NCBI GenBank assembly: GCA_964635875.1
Contig: CAZWRK010000041.1
Location: 1-34,379 of the forward strand
DNA: 34,379 bases
Direction of reading: 5' to 3'
Source of the DNA: CAZWRK01 sp964635875
GTDB lineage: Bacteria > Pseudomonadota > Gammaproteobacteria > Burkholderiales > Aquaspirillaceae
The notes under the pieces were generated by a model, which saw only the letters and a program-made list of their open reading frames with translations, had not been told where the DNA came from and made no database searches. Both the position numbers and the translations under genes were made by a program. This document shows, in pieces, positions 17,743-24,955 of the stretch (positions are counted from its first letter, which is position 1; each line of letters opens with the position of its first letter).

Positions 17743-18975
17743 TTACCCCAGAACAAAAGTGTCACCACTCACTGGTGTAGCCGGTAGCGCCGAGCCATCA
17801 GCCATTTCTACAGTAAACGTCGGATTAGTCGCATTGGTTGATGCGGTAATGTAACAGACCAGACCGCGTAAAGCAGCCGTAGTTGTATTAGTCGTGAAAT
17901 ATAATGAGTGCCCGACGAACTGGCCAGCTGCCGAGCCGCTTGGCGACATACCAGTAGTAGGTATAGACGTGCTAGTTGCACCTGTAGTGACAGTGCCTGT
18001 GGCCATCACTCCCTTATTTTTCACCGTGTCTACGTCGGCGCGAACACCGACGCCATTGATAGTTTGTCCGTAGCCGTTACCTAACACGCTTCCGTGCAAA
18101 TCACCGCCAAACATTATGCCGCCGCTCGGGCACTCCACGCCGTAACCGCCAGGCGGACAGTCTAACGATATGCAGCTAACGGCGCTGGTAATATAAATAC
18201 CGGAGCCAGTACCGCTGCCGGATATAGAAATGCAGGGGTTAGACATTGCGGCTACGGCCGATATCTCTACAGCAGAACCCGTCGAGCTAACAATTTGTAC
18301 ACAACCAGCCGAACCTACCAACCGCGCTGCCGCACCACCGGCTGCGTTAACGTAAATACCGTAGCCAGTTGACGAGCCGCCGCTAACCTCAATACCATTA
18401 CCTTGCGACCCTGCTACTATCCATAGACCCTCACCAGTACCGTTGCCGCCGATAAACAAACCAGCGCCGTTTGAGCCGGTTGACTGAAAAATAACAGCCG
18501 AACCGGCGCTATTAGTGACATCCAATTGCTTTAGTTTCAGAGTCGCGTTATTGCCGTCGATGGTTTGACCGCCAATAGCGTACAAGTCAGCTGGAACACC
18601 GCCAGAGAATTGGAACTCTCTTGTCTGTCTGTACGGCGATACGCCATCGCATTCAACTTGAGCAATATAGATTGCCCCGGCAGTAAACCCGGTTACGGTG
18701 GTTAGTGCGTACGTCCAGATGCCGGTATTCGTTGCACCGTTATTGCCGGTACGATGCGTCATATTGACCGTTTCGGTCGTGAGCGTCGTAGTCTTGAACG
18801 TATTATCGTTGAAGTCATAAGACTTCAACGTACCGTCGTCTTGTAACTCATAAAGGTAGAGTTTGACTGTGCCGCTCGTAACAATTTGCTCAAGTACGTC
18901 TACAAGAGCAACGCGAAAGACGATTCTAGTAGCCGATGAACGAATGTCTATTCCGCTGATGCCTGTGGCAGCCAT
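17743..18975 (-). CDS. Tail-fibre-like protein with predicted beta-solenoid
   Basis: Residues about 15-125 of this 410-aa protein look like an Ig-type attachment domain found in phage fibres (SGTVKLYLYELQDDGTLKSY; then MTHRTGNNGATNTGIWTYAL; TAGAIYIAQVECDG). Residues about 140-285 contain short repeats of about 16-18 residues with G-x-G-I/L-x-I/V cores (GAGLFIGGNGTGEGLWIVAG; GSGIYITSAVSCISLDCPPG), as in a right-handed beta-solenoid. The C-terminal 90 residues (GTVTTGATSTSIPTTGMSPS; LYFTTNTTTAALRGLVCYIT) form a separate beta domain. Start and stop overlap by one base with the glycine-rich gene upstream. A role in adsorption is inferred. Confidence 0.6.
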   Translation of the reverse strand: MAATGISGIDIRSSATRIVFRVALVDVLEQIVTSGTVKLYLYELQDDGTLKSYDFNDNTFKTTTLTTETVNMTHRTGNNGATNTGIWTYALTTVTGFTAGAIYIAQVECDGVSPYRQTREFQFSGGVPADLYAIGGQTIDGNNATLKLKQLDVTNSAGSAVIFQSTGSNGAGLFIGGNGTGEGLWIVAGSQGNGIEVSGGSSTGYGIYVNAAGGAAARLVGSAGCVQIVSSTGSAVEISAVAAMSNPCISISGSGTGSGIYITSAVSCISLDCPPGGYGVECPSGGIMFGGDLHGSVLGNGYGQTINGVGVRADVDTVKNKGVMATGTVTTGATSTSIPTTGMSPSGSAAGQFVGHSLYFTTNTTTAALRGLVCYITASTNATNPTFTVEMADGSALPATPVSGDTFVLG

Positions 18976-19883
18976 TAGTAACCTCCACCGCTAGCAATTG
19001 TTCTGCCGCCGCGAGAGCCAATTACATGCGTTACAATTAATAGTATTCCTTGCCCACCGTTACCGCCTGCACCAGAGTCAAACAGAGCGTCAGCACCGGC
19101 TGCGCCACCGCCTCCGCCGCCACCATACAGACCACCATTGCCGCCGTTACCGGCAAACGATGATGTCTCGTTGCAACCGCCGCCGCCGCCGCCGCTGCCG
19201 CCAGCAATTACGCTAGTCGGTACGTCATTACCGTTGCCGCCGTTTTTGCTGCCAGCAACAGACGACGATCCTGCCGTACCGCCCGCCTCGTTAGAATTTA
19301 AGCCAACTCGAACAGTAGCATTTGTGCCGCTAGCTGCACCCGCGCCACCAGCACCGGATTTAACGGTATTAGTGAGTCCGCCACCGCCACCGCCTCCGGC
19401 ACCGGCATAACCCGTTGGAGCCGTTGGCGTAGTACCGGCTGTAGAGCTTCCTCCGTTTCCACCAGCACCGCCAATGTCCTGGCCGCACGCTATCGCCAAA
19501 GCAGAACCGCCCGTACCAGCAGAAGCAGAGCCAGCCGTTCCGCCGTTTCCACCAGCAACAATGAACATACCAGTTACGCAAGTTCTACCACCTTGTTGAC
19601 CCGGTCTGCCGTCTGTTGAGGACGTAACCTGCGCGGTGCCGCCAAGTGCACCGCCGCCGACTTCAACATCTCGCAATGACGCAATTAGATGCTCGGTTAA
19701 AACAACATATTGGTAGCCGCCACCAGCACCACCGCCGCCACCCCAGCGGGTTGATGATGTTAGTCCTTTTCGCCCGCTGCCGCCGCCGCCACCGCCCGAT
19801 AACATTTGCACGAAGGCTAAGTGAGCACCGGGCGGAGCGGTATATTGGTTGTTGCCTAGCGATGTAAATAAATCTATTTGCAT
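18975..19883 (-). CDS. Glycine-rich adhesin-like protein C
   Basis: A short N-terminal beta domain (MQIDLFTSLGNNQYTAPPGA) is followed by a body dominated by runs of Gly with Ala, Ser and Thr. The body closes with a hydrophobic strand (GGQGILLIVTHVIG) and a short Gly-rich tail. This is the layout of glycine-rich phage domains, known in T-even-type adhesins (gp38 of phage S16) to pack as polyglycine-II helices at the fibre tip. At 302 aa it is one of three paralogues here (with 19886-20710 and 21203-22012). It starts two bases after the upstream stop. Receptor binding is inferred from the fold class; capsid or fibre decoration is the alternative. Confidence 0.6.
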   Translation of the reverse strand: MQIDLFTSLGNNQYTAPPGAHLAFVQMLSGGGGGGSGRKGLTSSTRWGGGGGAGGGYQYVVLTEHLIASLRDVEVGGGALGGTAQVTSSTDGRPGQQGGRTCVTGMFIVAGGNGGTAGSASAGTGGSALAIACGQDIGGAGGNGGSSTAGTTPTAPTGYAGAGGGGGGGLTNTVKSGAGGAGAASGTNATVRVGLNSNEAGGTAGSSSVAGSKNGGNGNDVPTSVIAGGSGGGGGGCNETSSFAGNGGNGGLYGGGGGGGAAGADALFDSGAGGNGGQGILLIVTHVIGSRGGRTIASGGGY

Positions 19884-19885
19884 AA

Positions 19886-20710
19886 TTAGAAACTCAATAT
19901 GATGGCAAAACCGCTGCCGCCATTGCCGCCTTTTCCCGTAGAGTAACCATTTAACGAAGCACTACCGCCACCACCGCCAGCGCCCGGTCCGCCGTTGCCT
20001 CCGCCCATTCCTTGTCCAGAGGTTATTGTCGTACCGCCAGCCCCTCCACCGCCACCGCGAATAGCGCCTGGAAGCGATATACCCTCGGTAGCACCAGAGC
20101 CCGCTACGTAGCTGTACACGCTAATATACGTGCCAACGCTGCTAGCCGTACCGCCGTTTGATGCGACGTTTCCCGTTGTTAGCCCGGCCCCGGAACCACC
20201 ACTACCTGACCCGTAAAGTACATTGGCATTGCCGGTCGTACCAGTAGAGCCTGAAGCGGAGCTACTGGCACCAGCCAAACCCGCACCGTTGAGGCTAGAA
20301 TATGTTGGTGATGTTCGTACCGCACCGCCAGAAGCAGCACCAGTACTATTACCACCGTCACCGCCGTTACCGCCTAAGGCACATGCGTAACTAAATGTAG
20401 TAGTACCACCGTTGCTGCCTGGATTGCCGTTGCTGTCATCGGCAGAAACGTTAGCACCACCCGCACCACCTTGTCCGACAGTGACTGTGATTCGTGTAGC
20501 GAGGTCGGATGCTCTAAATAACATTCGCGATAGAACACCCGCACCGCCACCAGCGCCACCAGTACGTAGGGTGCCGGTCGCTCCGCGTCTACCGCTACCG
20601 CCACCGCCGCCACCACCGCAGACGTGTGCTTCTACTGCTAAAGCTGAGGCTGGTCGAACCCAGGTTTGGCTGCTGCCAGTGTAGGTGAATAAATCTACAG
20701 CTATAGCCAT
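19886..20710 (-). CDS. Glycine-rich adhesin-like protein B
   Basis: This 274-aa paralogue has the N-terminal strand pattern D-L-F-T-Y-T-G-S-S-Q-T-W-V-R-P, then HVCGGGGGGGSGRRGATG. The G-S-G-R-R/K-G segment is shared with the neighbour at 18975-19883. The glycine-rich body ends in a hydrophobic strand (GGSGFAIILSF). Loops between the Gly runs differ strongly from the other two copies, as expected if they contact different receptors. The gene is separated from its upstream neighbour by 14 bases. There is no signal peptide or membrane segment. Confidence 0.6.
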   Translation of the reverse strand: MAIAVDLFTYTGSSQTWVRPASALAVEAHVCGGGGGGGSGRRGATGTLRTGGAGGGAGVLSRMLFRASDLATRITVTVGQGGAGGANVSADDSNGNPGSNGGTTTFSYACALGGNGGDGGNSTGAASGGAVRTSPTYSSLNGAGLAGASSSASGSTGTTGNANVLYGSGSGGSGAGLTTGNVASNGGTASSVGTYISVYSYVAGSGATEGISLPGAIRGGGGGAGGTTITSGQGMGGGNGGPGAGGGGGSASLNGYSTGKGGNGGSGFAIILSF

Positions 20711-20724
20711 GTCGCTTATCTCCG

Positions 20725-21192
20725 CTACTTACGCACAAAACCATTTGCCTCGGCCCAGCGCTTAACGTTAACTATGCGGCCAGATGATGTTCTAACCCAT
20801 AGCGGACCGGCGAGTCGGTTGTACACAGACTGCTCTTCGCCTCGAACCCACTCTACGTACATAGCACCATTTTTAGCCAAGTCACGAAGAGCGTCTCGCG
20901 CAATCTCACCTTTCGCTATTTCAGCATCCCACTGAAGCGGCGTGAAGTGTTCAAACTCGTCTGTCTTTCTAGTTCTAGTCACTTCCCATCCGTCAAATGT
21001 ACTGTCACGAACAGATTCGTTTAATCGAGCAGTTTTAAACGGCAACACAATGTCGCCGCTTACTGTGTCTACGTCATGTATGCGAAAACGCATAATCTCC
21101 ATAGCAGTAGGCGGCAAAATTTCTTTTGGCTGCTGTGCGTTAGTAATAGAGCTGAGACACAACACAAAACTTGCAAACAATAGCCGTCTCAT
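20725..21192 (-). CDS. Exported staphylococcal-nuclease-like (SNase/thermonuclease) protein
   Basis: Residues 1-19 (MRRLLFASFVLCLSSITNA) form a Sec signal peptide with a plausible A-Q cleavage site and no lipobox. The mature part has SNase features. D-V-D-T at 40-43 matches the D-G-D-T metal-site motif. R62-D-S-T-F-D67-G-W-E70 keeps the exact R35/D40/E43 spacing of staphylococcal nuclease. A K-G-E-I-A-R-D-A-L helix lies at about 94-102, and V-Y-N-R126-L-A-G matches the R87 strand. All catalytic positions therefore appear present. The enzyme would cleave DNA or RNA with calcium outside the cytoplasm. The ATG has AAGGA about nine bases upstream. An exported enzyme is odd between two virion glycine-rich genes, and it looks like an inserted cargo gene. 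Confidence 0.75.
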   Translation of the reverse strand: MRRLLFASFVLCLSSITNAQQPKEILPPTAMEIMRFRIHDVDTVSGDIVLPFKTARLNESVRDSTFDGWEVTRTRKTDEFEHFTPLQWDAEIAKGEIARDALRDLAKNGAMYVEWVRGEEQSVYNRLAGPLWVRTSSGRIVNVKRWAEANGFVRK

Positions 21193-21202
21193 TTTGCTGT
21201 CC

Positions 21203-22012
21203 TTATTTGAGATAGTTAGTTACCACAAGTAGAATGCCAGGCCCACCGGCGCCGCCTGCACCACCTGTGATGCCTGTACCGCCTCCACCGCCGCCACCAC
21301 CGTACGATCCGCCGCTGCCGCCCTGGCCACCTGTAGTAGTATTAGATGAACCGCCGCCGCTACCGCCACTGCCGCCAGTAACAATATTCGCGGTTACACT
21401 ACTGCCAGTGTTTCCAGCCCCGCCAGGGCTTGTGCCGCCAGTTGACGCCGTCATAGTCGGCGAATAAGTATTAGGACTACCCACGCCGCCATTACCGCCA
21501 GCAGAAGGTGCGGCGCCGTTTCTACCACCGCCAGAGCCACCGCCACCAGCGCCGCGTCCTACTGCGTTACTACCAACAGCACCGGCATTGATAGTACCGC
21601 TGCCACCTGTACCGCCCTTGTCGTAGCCAGTACCGACAACGCCTGCGATTGTGCCTGTTCCTGTTGAACCAGTACCGCCAGGCCCGCCCATTGCCGTAAA
21701 CACGCTGCCCAGTGTGCTAGCCGTGCCTGTTGTTCCGGTTGTTTGTGCCGGGCCACCGCCGCCTCCAGTATTAGCTACTGTGACAGTGGAACTATCTAAC
21801 GCTGAAACCAGTAGTATAAACTCATTAAACGACCCGCCAGTACCGCCTGCGCCGCCTGAGCCGCTACTTCCAGCTGCAATTGTTCTACCACCACCGCCGC
21901 CGCCACCCGCACCAACTCCGACAACGTGCATTATGCCGGACGTTAAGCCTGTAGGCGTCGTCCAGCTGCCGTTGGTGGTAAATAGTTGTACGTCGCAATA
22001 TCTTCTAGCCAT
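21203..22012 (-). CDS. Glycine-rich adhesin-like protein A
   Basis: This is the first of the three glycine-rich paralogues (269 aa). The N-terminus (VQLFTTNGSWTTPTGLTSGI, then M-H-V-V-G-V-G-A-G-G) has the W-T/V-x-P strand pattern typical of glycine-rich tail domains. A second conserved beta segment (FNEFILLVSALDSSTVTVAN) follows. The rest is Gly/Ser/Thr runs with a closing strand (GGPGILLVVTNYLK). It lacks the G-S-G-R-R/K-G insert of copies B and C. It is followed after ten bases by the exported nuclease gene. It is probably a fibre-tip adhesin or surface decoration; the receptor is unknown. Confidence 0.6.
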   Translation of the reverse strand: MARRYCDVQLFTTNGSWTTPTGLTSGIMHVVGVGAGGGGGGGRTIAAGSSGSGGAGGTGGSFNEFILLVSALDSSTVTVANTGGGGGPAQTTGTTGTASTLGSVFTAMGGPGGTGSTGTGTIAGVVGTGYDKGGTGGSGTINAGAVGSNAVGRGAGGGGSGGGRNGAAPSAGGNGGVGSPNTYSPTMTASTGGTSPGGAGNTGSSVTANIVTGGSGGSGGGSSNTTTGGQGGSGGSYGGGGGGGGTGITGGAGGAGGPGILLVVTNYLK

Positions 22013-22021
22013 TGCTTACTC

Positions 22022-22414
22022 CTACTCAGGCGTAGGTTCCGGTGTTGGCTCAGGCGTGGGCTCGGGCGGTGGCGGAGGCGGATTGAGCATCGCTTCGTCT
22101 TGCGCCTGAACAATACTCTGCAACATTTGAACAATGTAGCTCAGTGCCGAAGCCGCTGCTGGAAACGCAGACATAGCGCCTAATAGATCGTCGATACGAA
22201 CGATTCTAGGCTCTACGCCCGGCGCTACTACTCGCGTGCCGTCTTGATCGACGCCATAAAGCTCCATCTTACAAATAGCCACAACCGGGTTGCTGATATT
22301 TGAAGCATCAATAACTAGATGCTTGATGCGCAGCAGGTTATATTCTAGCTCCGGCACCGCAGGTCTTACTTTGGTGAGTCTTGTAGGTATAGCCGTGATC
22401 GGAATATCAGGCAT
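22022..22414 (-). CDS. Unknown 130-aa protein with Pro-Glu-rich tail
   Basis: The first 85 residues are beta-like and charged (ITAIPTRLTKVRPAVPELEY; AICKMELYGVDQDGTRVVAP). A helix follows (ALSYIVQMLQSIVQAQDEAM). The end is a run of six prolines and then P-T-P-E repeated three times (about 112-130), a rigid extended tail. Such tails often act as spacers or docking peptides in virion proteins. It begins two bases after the preceding stop and ends ten bases before glycine-rich protein A, so the two may be produced together. I recognise no family. Confidence 0.5.
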   Translation of the reverse strand: MPDIPITAIPTRLTKVRPAVPELEYNLLRIKHLVIDASNISNPVVAICKMELYGVDQDGTRVVAPGVEPRIVRIDDLLGAMSAFPAAASALSYIVQMLQSIVQAQDEAMLNPPPPPPEPTPEPTPEPTPE

Positions 22415-22416
22415 TA

Positions 22417-22803
22417 CTAGCTCCTTACGTATCGTTTGTAAAAGTACTTTCTAGTAGACTCTTTTGGCGGTGCTGCGGTAAACGACATTACTATGTAGTC
22501 AAAGTCGGCTGTCTGGCAGACCGACTGCACCCATCCACAAATTACGTCTAGCTTATCTTTTGGTGTCAGCACCAATAACTTTAGCATAGCCTCAAATTCA
22601 GCTTGCACTCTGGGGTGACTAGCAAGCAGCGGTACTATATGCGGCATATGCGGAAGTAAAAACTCGGCTAGCTCCAACGCAGACATTCGAGCCTGCAAAG
22701 TACCACGGGGAAAATGCCACTTAAAGCGAATTTCTTCGGCCTCAGCAGCATTTTCCCCGGTTGGTAGTCTAGCGCCGTACAGCGTCAACTCTTCGTTAGC
22801 CAT
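22417..22803 (-). CDS. Unknown 128-aa protein
   Basis: This compact ORF overlaps the preceding gene by eight bases. It has an N-terminal strand region (ELTLYGARLPTGENAAEAEE; RFKWHFPRGTLQ) and then helices rich in Leu and Met (ALELAEFLLPHMPHIVPLLA; QAEFEAMLKLLVLTPKDKLD). Two cysteines occur close together (VICGWVQSVCQ). There is no signal peptide. It lies in the surface-display block between the duplicated-domain protein and the glycine-rich proteins. An assembly or chaperone-like role for the fibres is possible but has no direct support. Confidence 0.5.
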   Translation of the reverse strand: MANEELTLYGARLPTGENAAEAEEIRFKWHFPRGTLQARMSALELAEFLLPHMPHIVPLLASHPRVQAEFEAMLKLLVLTPKDKLDVICGWVQSVCQTADFDYIVMSFTAAPPKESTRKYFYKRYVRS

Positions 22804-23113
22804 TGCTCGGCGATTTCACGGTCACAGTCGTTTCGGCAGACTTAGTGCGAACCACAGGCGTAAGTTCTTTAATCTTGCCTTCGGCAATCAACTGCTCTCT
22901 ACGCTCGATGAACTGCTGCGGAGTAATAAACTCCAACAGCATAGTCCCAGCAGCGCCGTAGCGAGCGGCAATCTGCTCTCGTGCTAGCCGGTCCTTAATC
23001 TCGTCACTCAAAGCTCGCTGGGCCTGCAAAAGCTCCGCTCTCTGATTTTCAATCGTCGAGCGCATATTCTGAAGCTCTTCCAGGCTTAGCTTTTTCAAAT
23101 CAACATCGGCCAT
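22796..23113 (-). CDS. Small coiled-coil protein, unknown
   Basis: The first half of this 105-aa protein is a strongly charged amphipathic helix with heptad spacing (LKKLSLEELQNMRSTIENQR; AELLQAQRALSDEIKDRLAR), so a coiled coil is likely. The second half carries a short helix (TPQQFIERREQLIAEGKIKE) and a Thr/Val/Lys tail. The stop overlaps the next start by eight bases. It could be an oligomerisation or assembly factor. No family is recognised. Confidence 0.5.
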   Translation of the reverse strand: MADVDLKKLSLEELQNMRSTIENQRAELLQAQRALSDEIKDRLAREQIAARYGAAGTMLLEFITPQQFIERREQLIAEGKIKELTPVVRTKSAETTVTVKSPSNG

Positions 23114-23123
23114 CTTAATTCTC

Positions 23124-24068
23124 CTAGACTGCTATTTGTACGTTGCCACCGGCGCCGCCAGTTGCAAAATCAAGCGTGACGTTACCGCCGTTCGTAGACT
23201 TGTTCGTAACGTCGAAGTCTACAATCGGGATAGAAGTAGTGTCATTTGCGCCACCTTCTTTAATTAGCGTAGCGCCATCAATCGTCTGGTTGGATGCGCC
23301 ACCCAAGGAAGTCCAAGTAAGGTCGGTAATAACCACTTGAACCTGCCCGGTAGCTGTTTGCAACGATATTGTTGCCGTCTTTCGTCCAGCACCACCCCAA
23401 CCACGAGTGTAGTTTGTGCAGTTAATTTCTGCATCTACTAGATCGTTAGCCCCGCCAGCATCGACTGCTGTGTGATCGTAGTCAAACGTGTACGGAGTAG
23501 CCGTGGCACGTAACATAATCTTGAGTGTAGTCGTATCCAGGTCGATTGTGCCGTTGAGTATATTCAACCAACCTTCCTGGTACATTCCGGCACCCATATT
23601 GAGCCTGGCAACTCCGCCAGCAACAAGTGTCGGGAAGTCCAGTGTAATATCCGAGCCGTTGGTCGGAACGTCTAAAGTAAGGTCAATATACAGAATTGGA
23701 ATCGACGTAGTATCGTTCGCGCCACCTTCTTTAATGAGAATAGCTGCGACTATTGTGTCGCCGCTATCTAATGCAGTCCAAGTCAAATCTGCCGAAGTGA
23801 TTTCAACTCGGTTATCTGTGTCGTTCTTTTGTAGCGTTATAGTGGCAGTTTTACGCCCAGCACCACCCCAGCCTCGCGCATAACCACCTGAAATGTTTAA
23901 CTCTGCATCGACTATATCGTTAGCGCCACCAGCATCGACTGACGTATGCGCACTATCGTAGGTGTAGACAGTGTTGCTGCCTACTAACAGCCACTTAAGC
24001 GTGGACGAATCCAGGTCTATTGTGCCGTCCATGCAGCACTTTAGCCCGTATGTGTAGAAACCAGGCAT
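23124..24068 (-). CDS. Virion-type protein built of two copies of one beta domain
   Basis: This 314-aa protein consists of two tandem homologous halves (about 14-148 and 172-303). Both halves contain G-T-I-D-L-D, V-D-A-G-G-A-N-D, R-G-W-G-G-A-G-R-K-T-A-T-I and IKEGGANDTTSIPI in the same order and spacing. Strand-rich sequence with conserved Gly and Asp suggests two beta domains. I have seen similar G-T-I-D-L-D/S-T-x-x-I-K starts in phage structural proteins of unknown role. It is the first gene after the head terminator, with CGGAG about seven bases before the ATG, and is probably a capsid- or fibre-associated surface protein. Confidence 0.6.
   Translation of the reverse strand: MPGFYTYGLKCCMDGTIDLDSSTLKWLLVGSNTVYTYDSAHTSVDAGGANDIVDAELNISGGYARGWGGAGRKTATITLQKNDTDNRVEITSADLTWTALDSGDTIVAAILIKEGGANDTTSIPILYIDLTLDVPTNGSDITLDFPTLVAGGVARLNMGAGMYQEGWLNILNGTIDLDTTTLKIMLRATATPYTFDYDHTAVDAGGANDLVDAEINCTNYTRGWGGAGRKTATISLQTATGQVQVVITDLTWTSLGGASNQTIDGATLIKEGGANDTTSIPIVDFDVTNKSTNGGNVTLDFATGGAGGNVQIAV
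23160..24029 (-). repeat. Tandem intragenic duplication, two copies of about 400 bp
   Basis: The two halves of the 314-aa gene (about 23625-24029 and 23160-23555) are direct repeats. Identity is still visible at the DNA level, for example CGCCACCTTCTTTAAT near 23250 and 23720 and CCAGCACCACCCCA near 23385 and 23860. Other parts have diverged, so the duplication is not very recent. Confidence 0.75.
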
Positions 24069-24108
24069 ATCTATACTCCGTGATAGCTTTTTAGCTACCT
24101 AGGGATAC

Positions 24109-24140
24109 AAAAAAAGCGGCAGCCGGTGAGGACTGCCGCT
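24109..24140 (-). terminator. Intrinsic terminator closing the head gene module
   Basis: On the minus strand AGCGGCAG, a 10-base loop and CTGCCGCT are followed directly by seven T residues. The arms are 24133-24140 and 24115-24122, with the T tract at 24109-24115. It lies 19 bases after the stop of the 114-aa ORF and about 40 bases before the next start. The core is nearly identical to the terminator at 9000-9031. Confidence 0.9.
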
Positions 24141-24158
24141 AGCAACACCGGGATGATG

Positions 24159-24503
24159 TTACAAGTTAGACGAAAATTCCGTTTCCGCAAAGCACGGATC
24201 GTTGGCTTTCAGTGCACCGCCGTCCAGAACCAGCATAGCTGATCTGTCTTCGTTGGCGTCATACAGAATCGGATTTGGCTCGCTAACAACCGCCAGCTTG
24301 CCTTCGGTCAGAAGGGCATACAGAGTCGGGATGACTCGCGGCGGCACGCGGTAGCGGTTGAAGAAATCGTGTAGCGACCCTTCAATCGTCACCTCTTCAT
24401 CGACGGCAAACGTTCTGCCGTGCGGTGGCCAGCAAGAAACTTTTAGTTCCTCGCCGCTAATGTTTTTAACCACCGACTGAAAGCACGTATTGGTCTGAGA
24501 CAT
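24159..24503 (-). CDS. Small 114-aa protein downstream of capsid gene, unknown
   Basis: This is the last gene of the head module. It starts with FQSVVKNISGEELKVSCWPP and then F-A-V-D-E-E-V-T-I-E-G, so the first half looks like a small beta domain. A helix-turn segment (LHDFFNRYRVPPRVIPTLYA) and strand KLAVVSEPNPILYD follow, with an acidic end. The ATG is five bases after the previous stop, and GGGGG lies upstream. The gene is followed by a strong terminator. A small protein expressed from the capsid transcript could be a head-stabilising, vertex or decoration protein, but no family is recognised. Confidence 0.55.
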   Translation of the reverse strand: MSQTNTCFQSVVKNISGEELKVSCWPPHGRTFAVDEEVTIEGSLHDFFNRYRVPPRVIPTLYALLTEGKLAVVSEPNPILYDANEDRSAMLVLDGGALKANDPCFAETEFSSNL

Positions 24504-24508
24504 CTAAG

Positions 24509-24889
24509 TTAGCCCCCAGACTGCGCCGACCCTAGCACCATCGCAGCTTTATAAACGTCTGGTGACGACATAAAGCCTAGAGCTAGTTGGTCGATAACAG
24601 CGTTATCATTGGAAGTTAGGTCTTCGCCAACATCAACACCGTAGTTGGCTGCAACCTTCATAAGACCCTGCTCAAGTTGCGAGAATGGGTCGTTCGCTTG
24701 TTCGGCTTGCTTCACCTGCGGCGTTTCCGCGATCTGGTCAATCACGGCAGCGGTACGCAAAATAGTAGCAGCCTGCTTTTCGGTAGTCGGAACAATGCCG
24801 TAGTCAGCCAGGCGACCAAAAAACGCCTCTTGGGCAATCTTCTGGAACAGCGCAGCTGCTTCGTCAGTCGACGGTAATTGGTTACTCAA
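24509..24889 (-). CDS. Small head-module protein, TTG start, unknown
   Basis: I place the start at the TTG at 24889 (read as MSNQLPSTDEAAALFQKIAQ, 126 aa), because AGGGAGG sits seven bases upstream. The alternative TTG at 24913 would put that site inside the gene. The protein is helical. All five of its lysines lie in Lys-x-Ala (QKIA, EKQA, VKQA, MKVA, YKAA), the signature repeated in the scaffold and protease. The gene follows the major capsid gene with a 13-bp hairpin between them. The C-terminus is Ser/Gly rich. The role is unknown. Confidence 0.55.
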   Translation of the reverse strand: MSNQLPSTDEAAALFQKIAQEAFFGRLADYGIVPTTEKQAATILRTAAVIDQIAETPQVKQAEQANDPFSQLEQGLMKVAANYGVDVGEDLTSNDNAVIDQLALGFMSSPDVYKAAMVLGSAQSGG

Positions 24890-24913
24890 AGAATGGCCTC
24901 CCTTTTGAGCCAA

Positions 24914-24946
24914 GTAATCCGGGGAGTTTATAGCTCCCCGGATTAC
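24914..24946 (-). other. Perfect 13-bp hairpin just after the major capsid gene
   Basis: GTAATCCGGGGAG (24914-24926) and CTCCCCGGATTAC (24934-24946) are perfect reverse complements around a seven-base loop. The hairpin starts nine bases after the capsid stop and ends 24 bases before the next start. No T tract follows on the minus strand (TTGGCTC), so it is unlikely to be a strong terminator. An mRNA 3'-end stabiliser, processing site or partial attenuator that raises capsid expression over downstream genes fits better. Confidence 0.7.
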
Positions 24947-24955
24947 AGGCTTAGA

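Noticed and set aside
21651..22109. Proline-rich plus-strand ORFs at 21234-22109, 19138-19410 and 27175-27486
   Set aside because: Poly-Pro/Val/Ala content is the mirror of Gly- and Ala-rich codons in the minus-strand genes. They are shadows.
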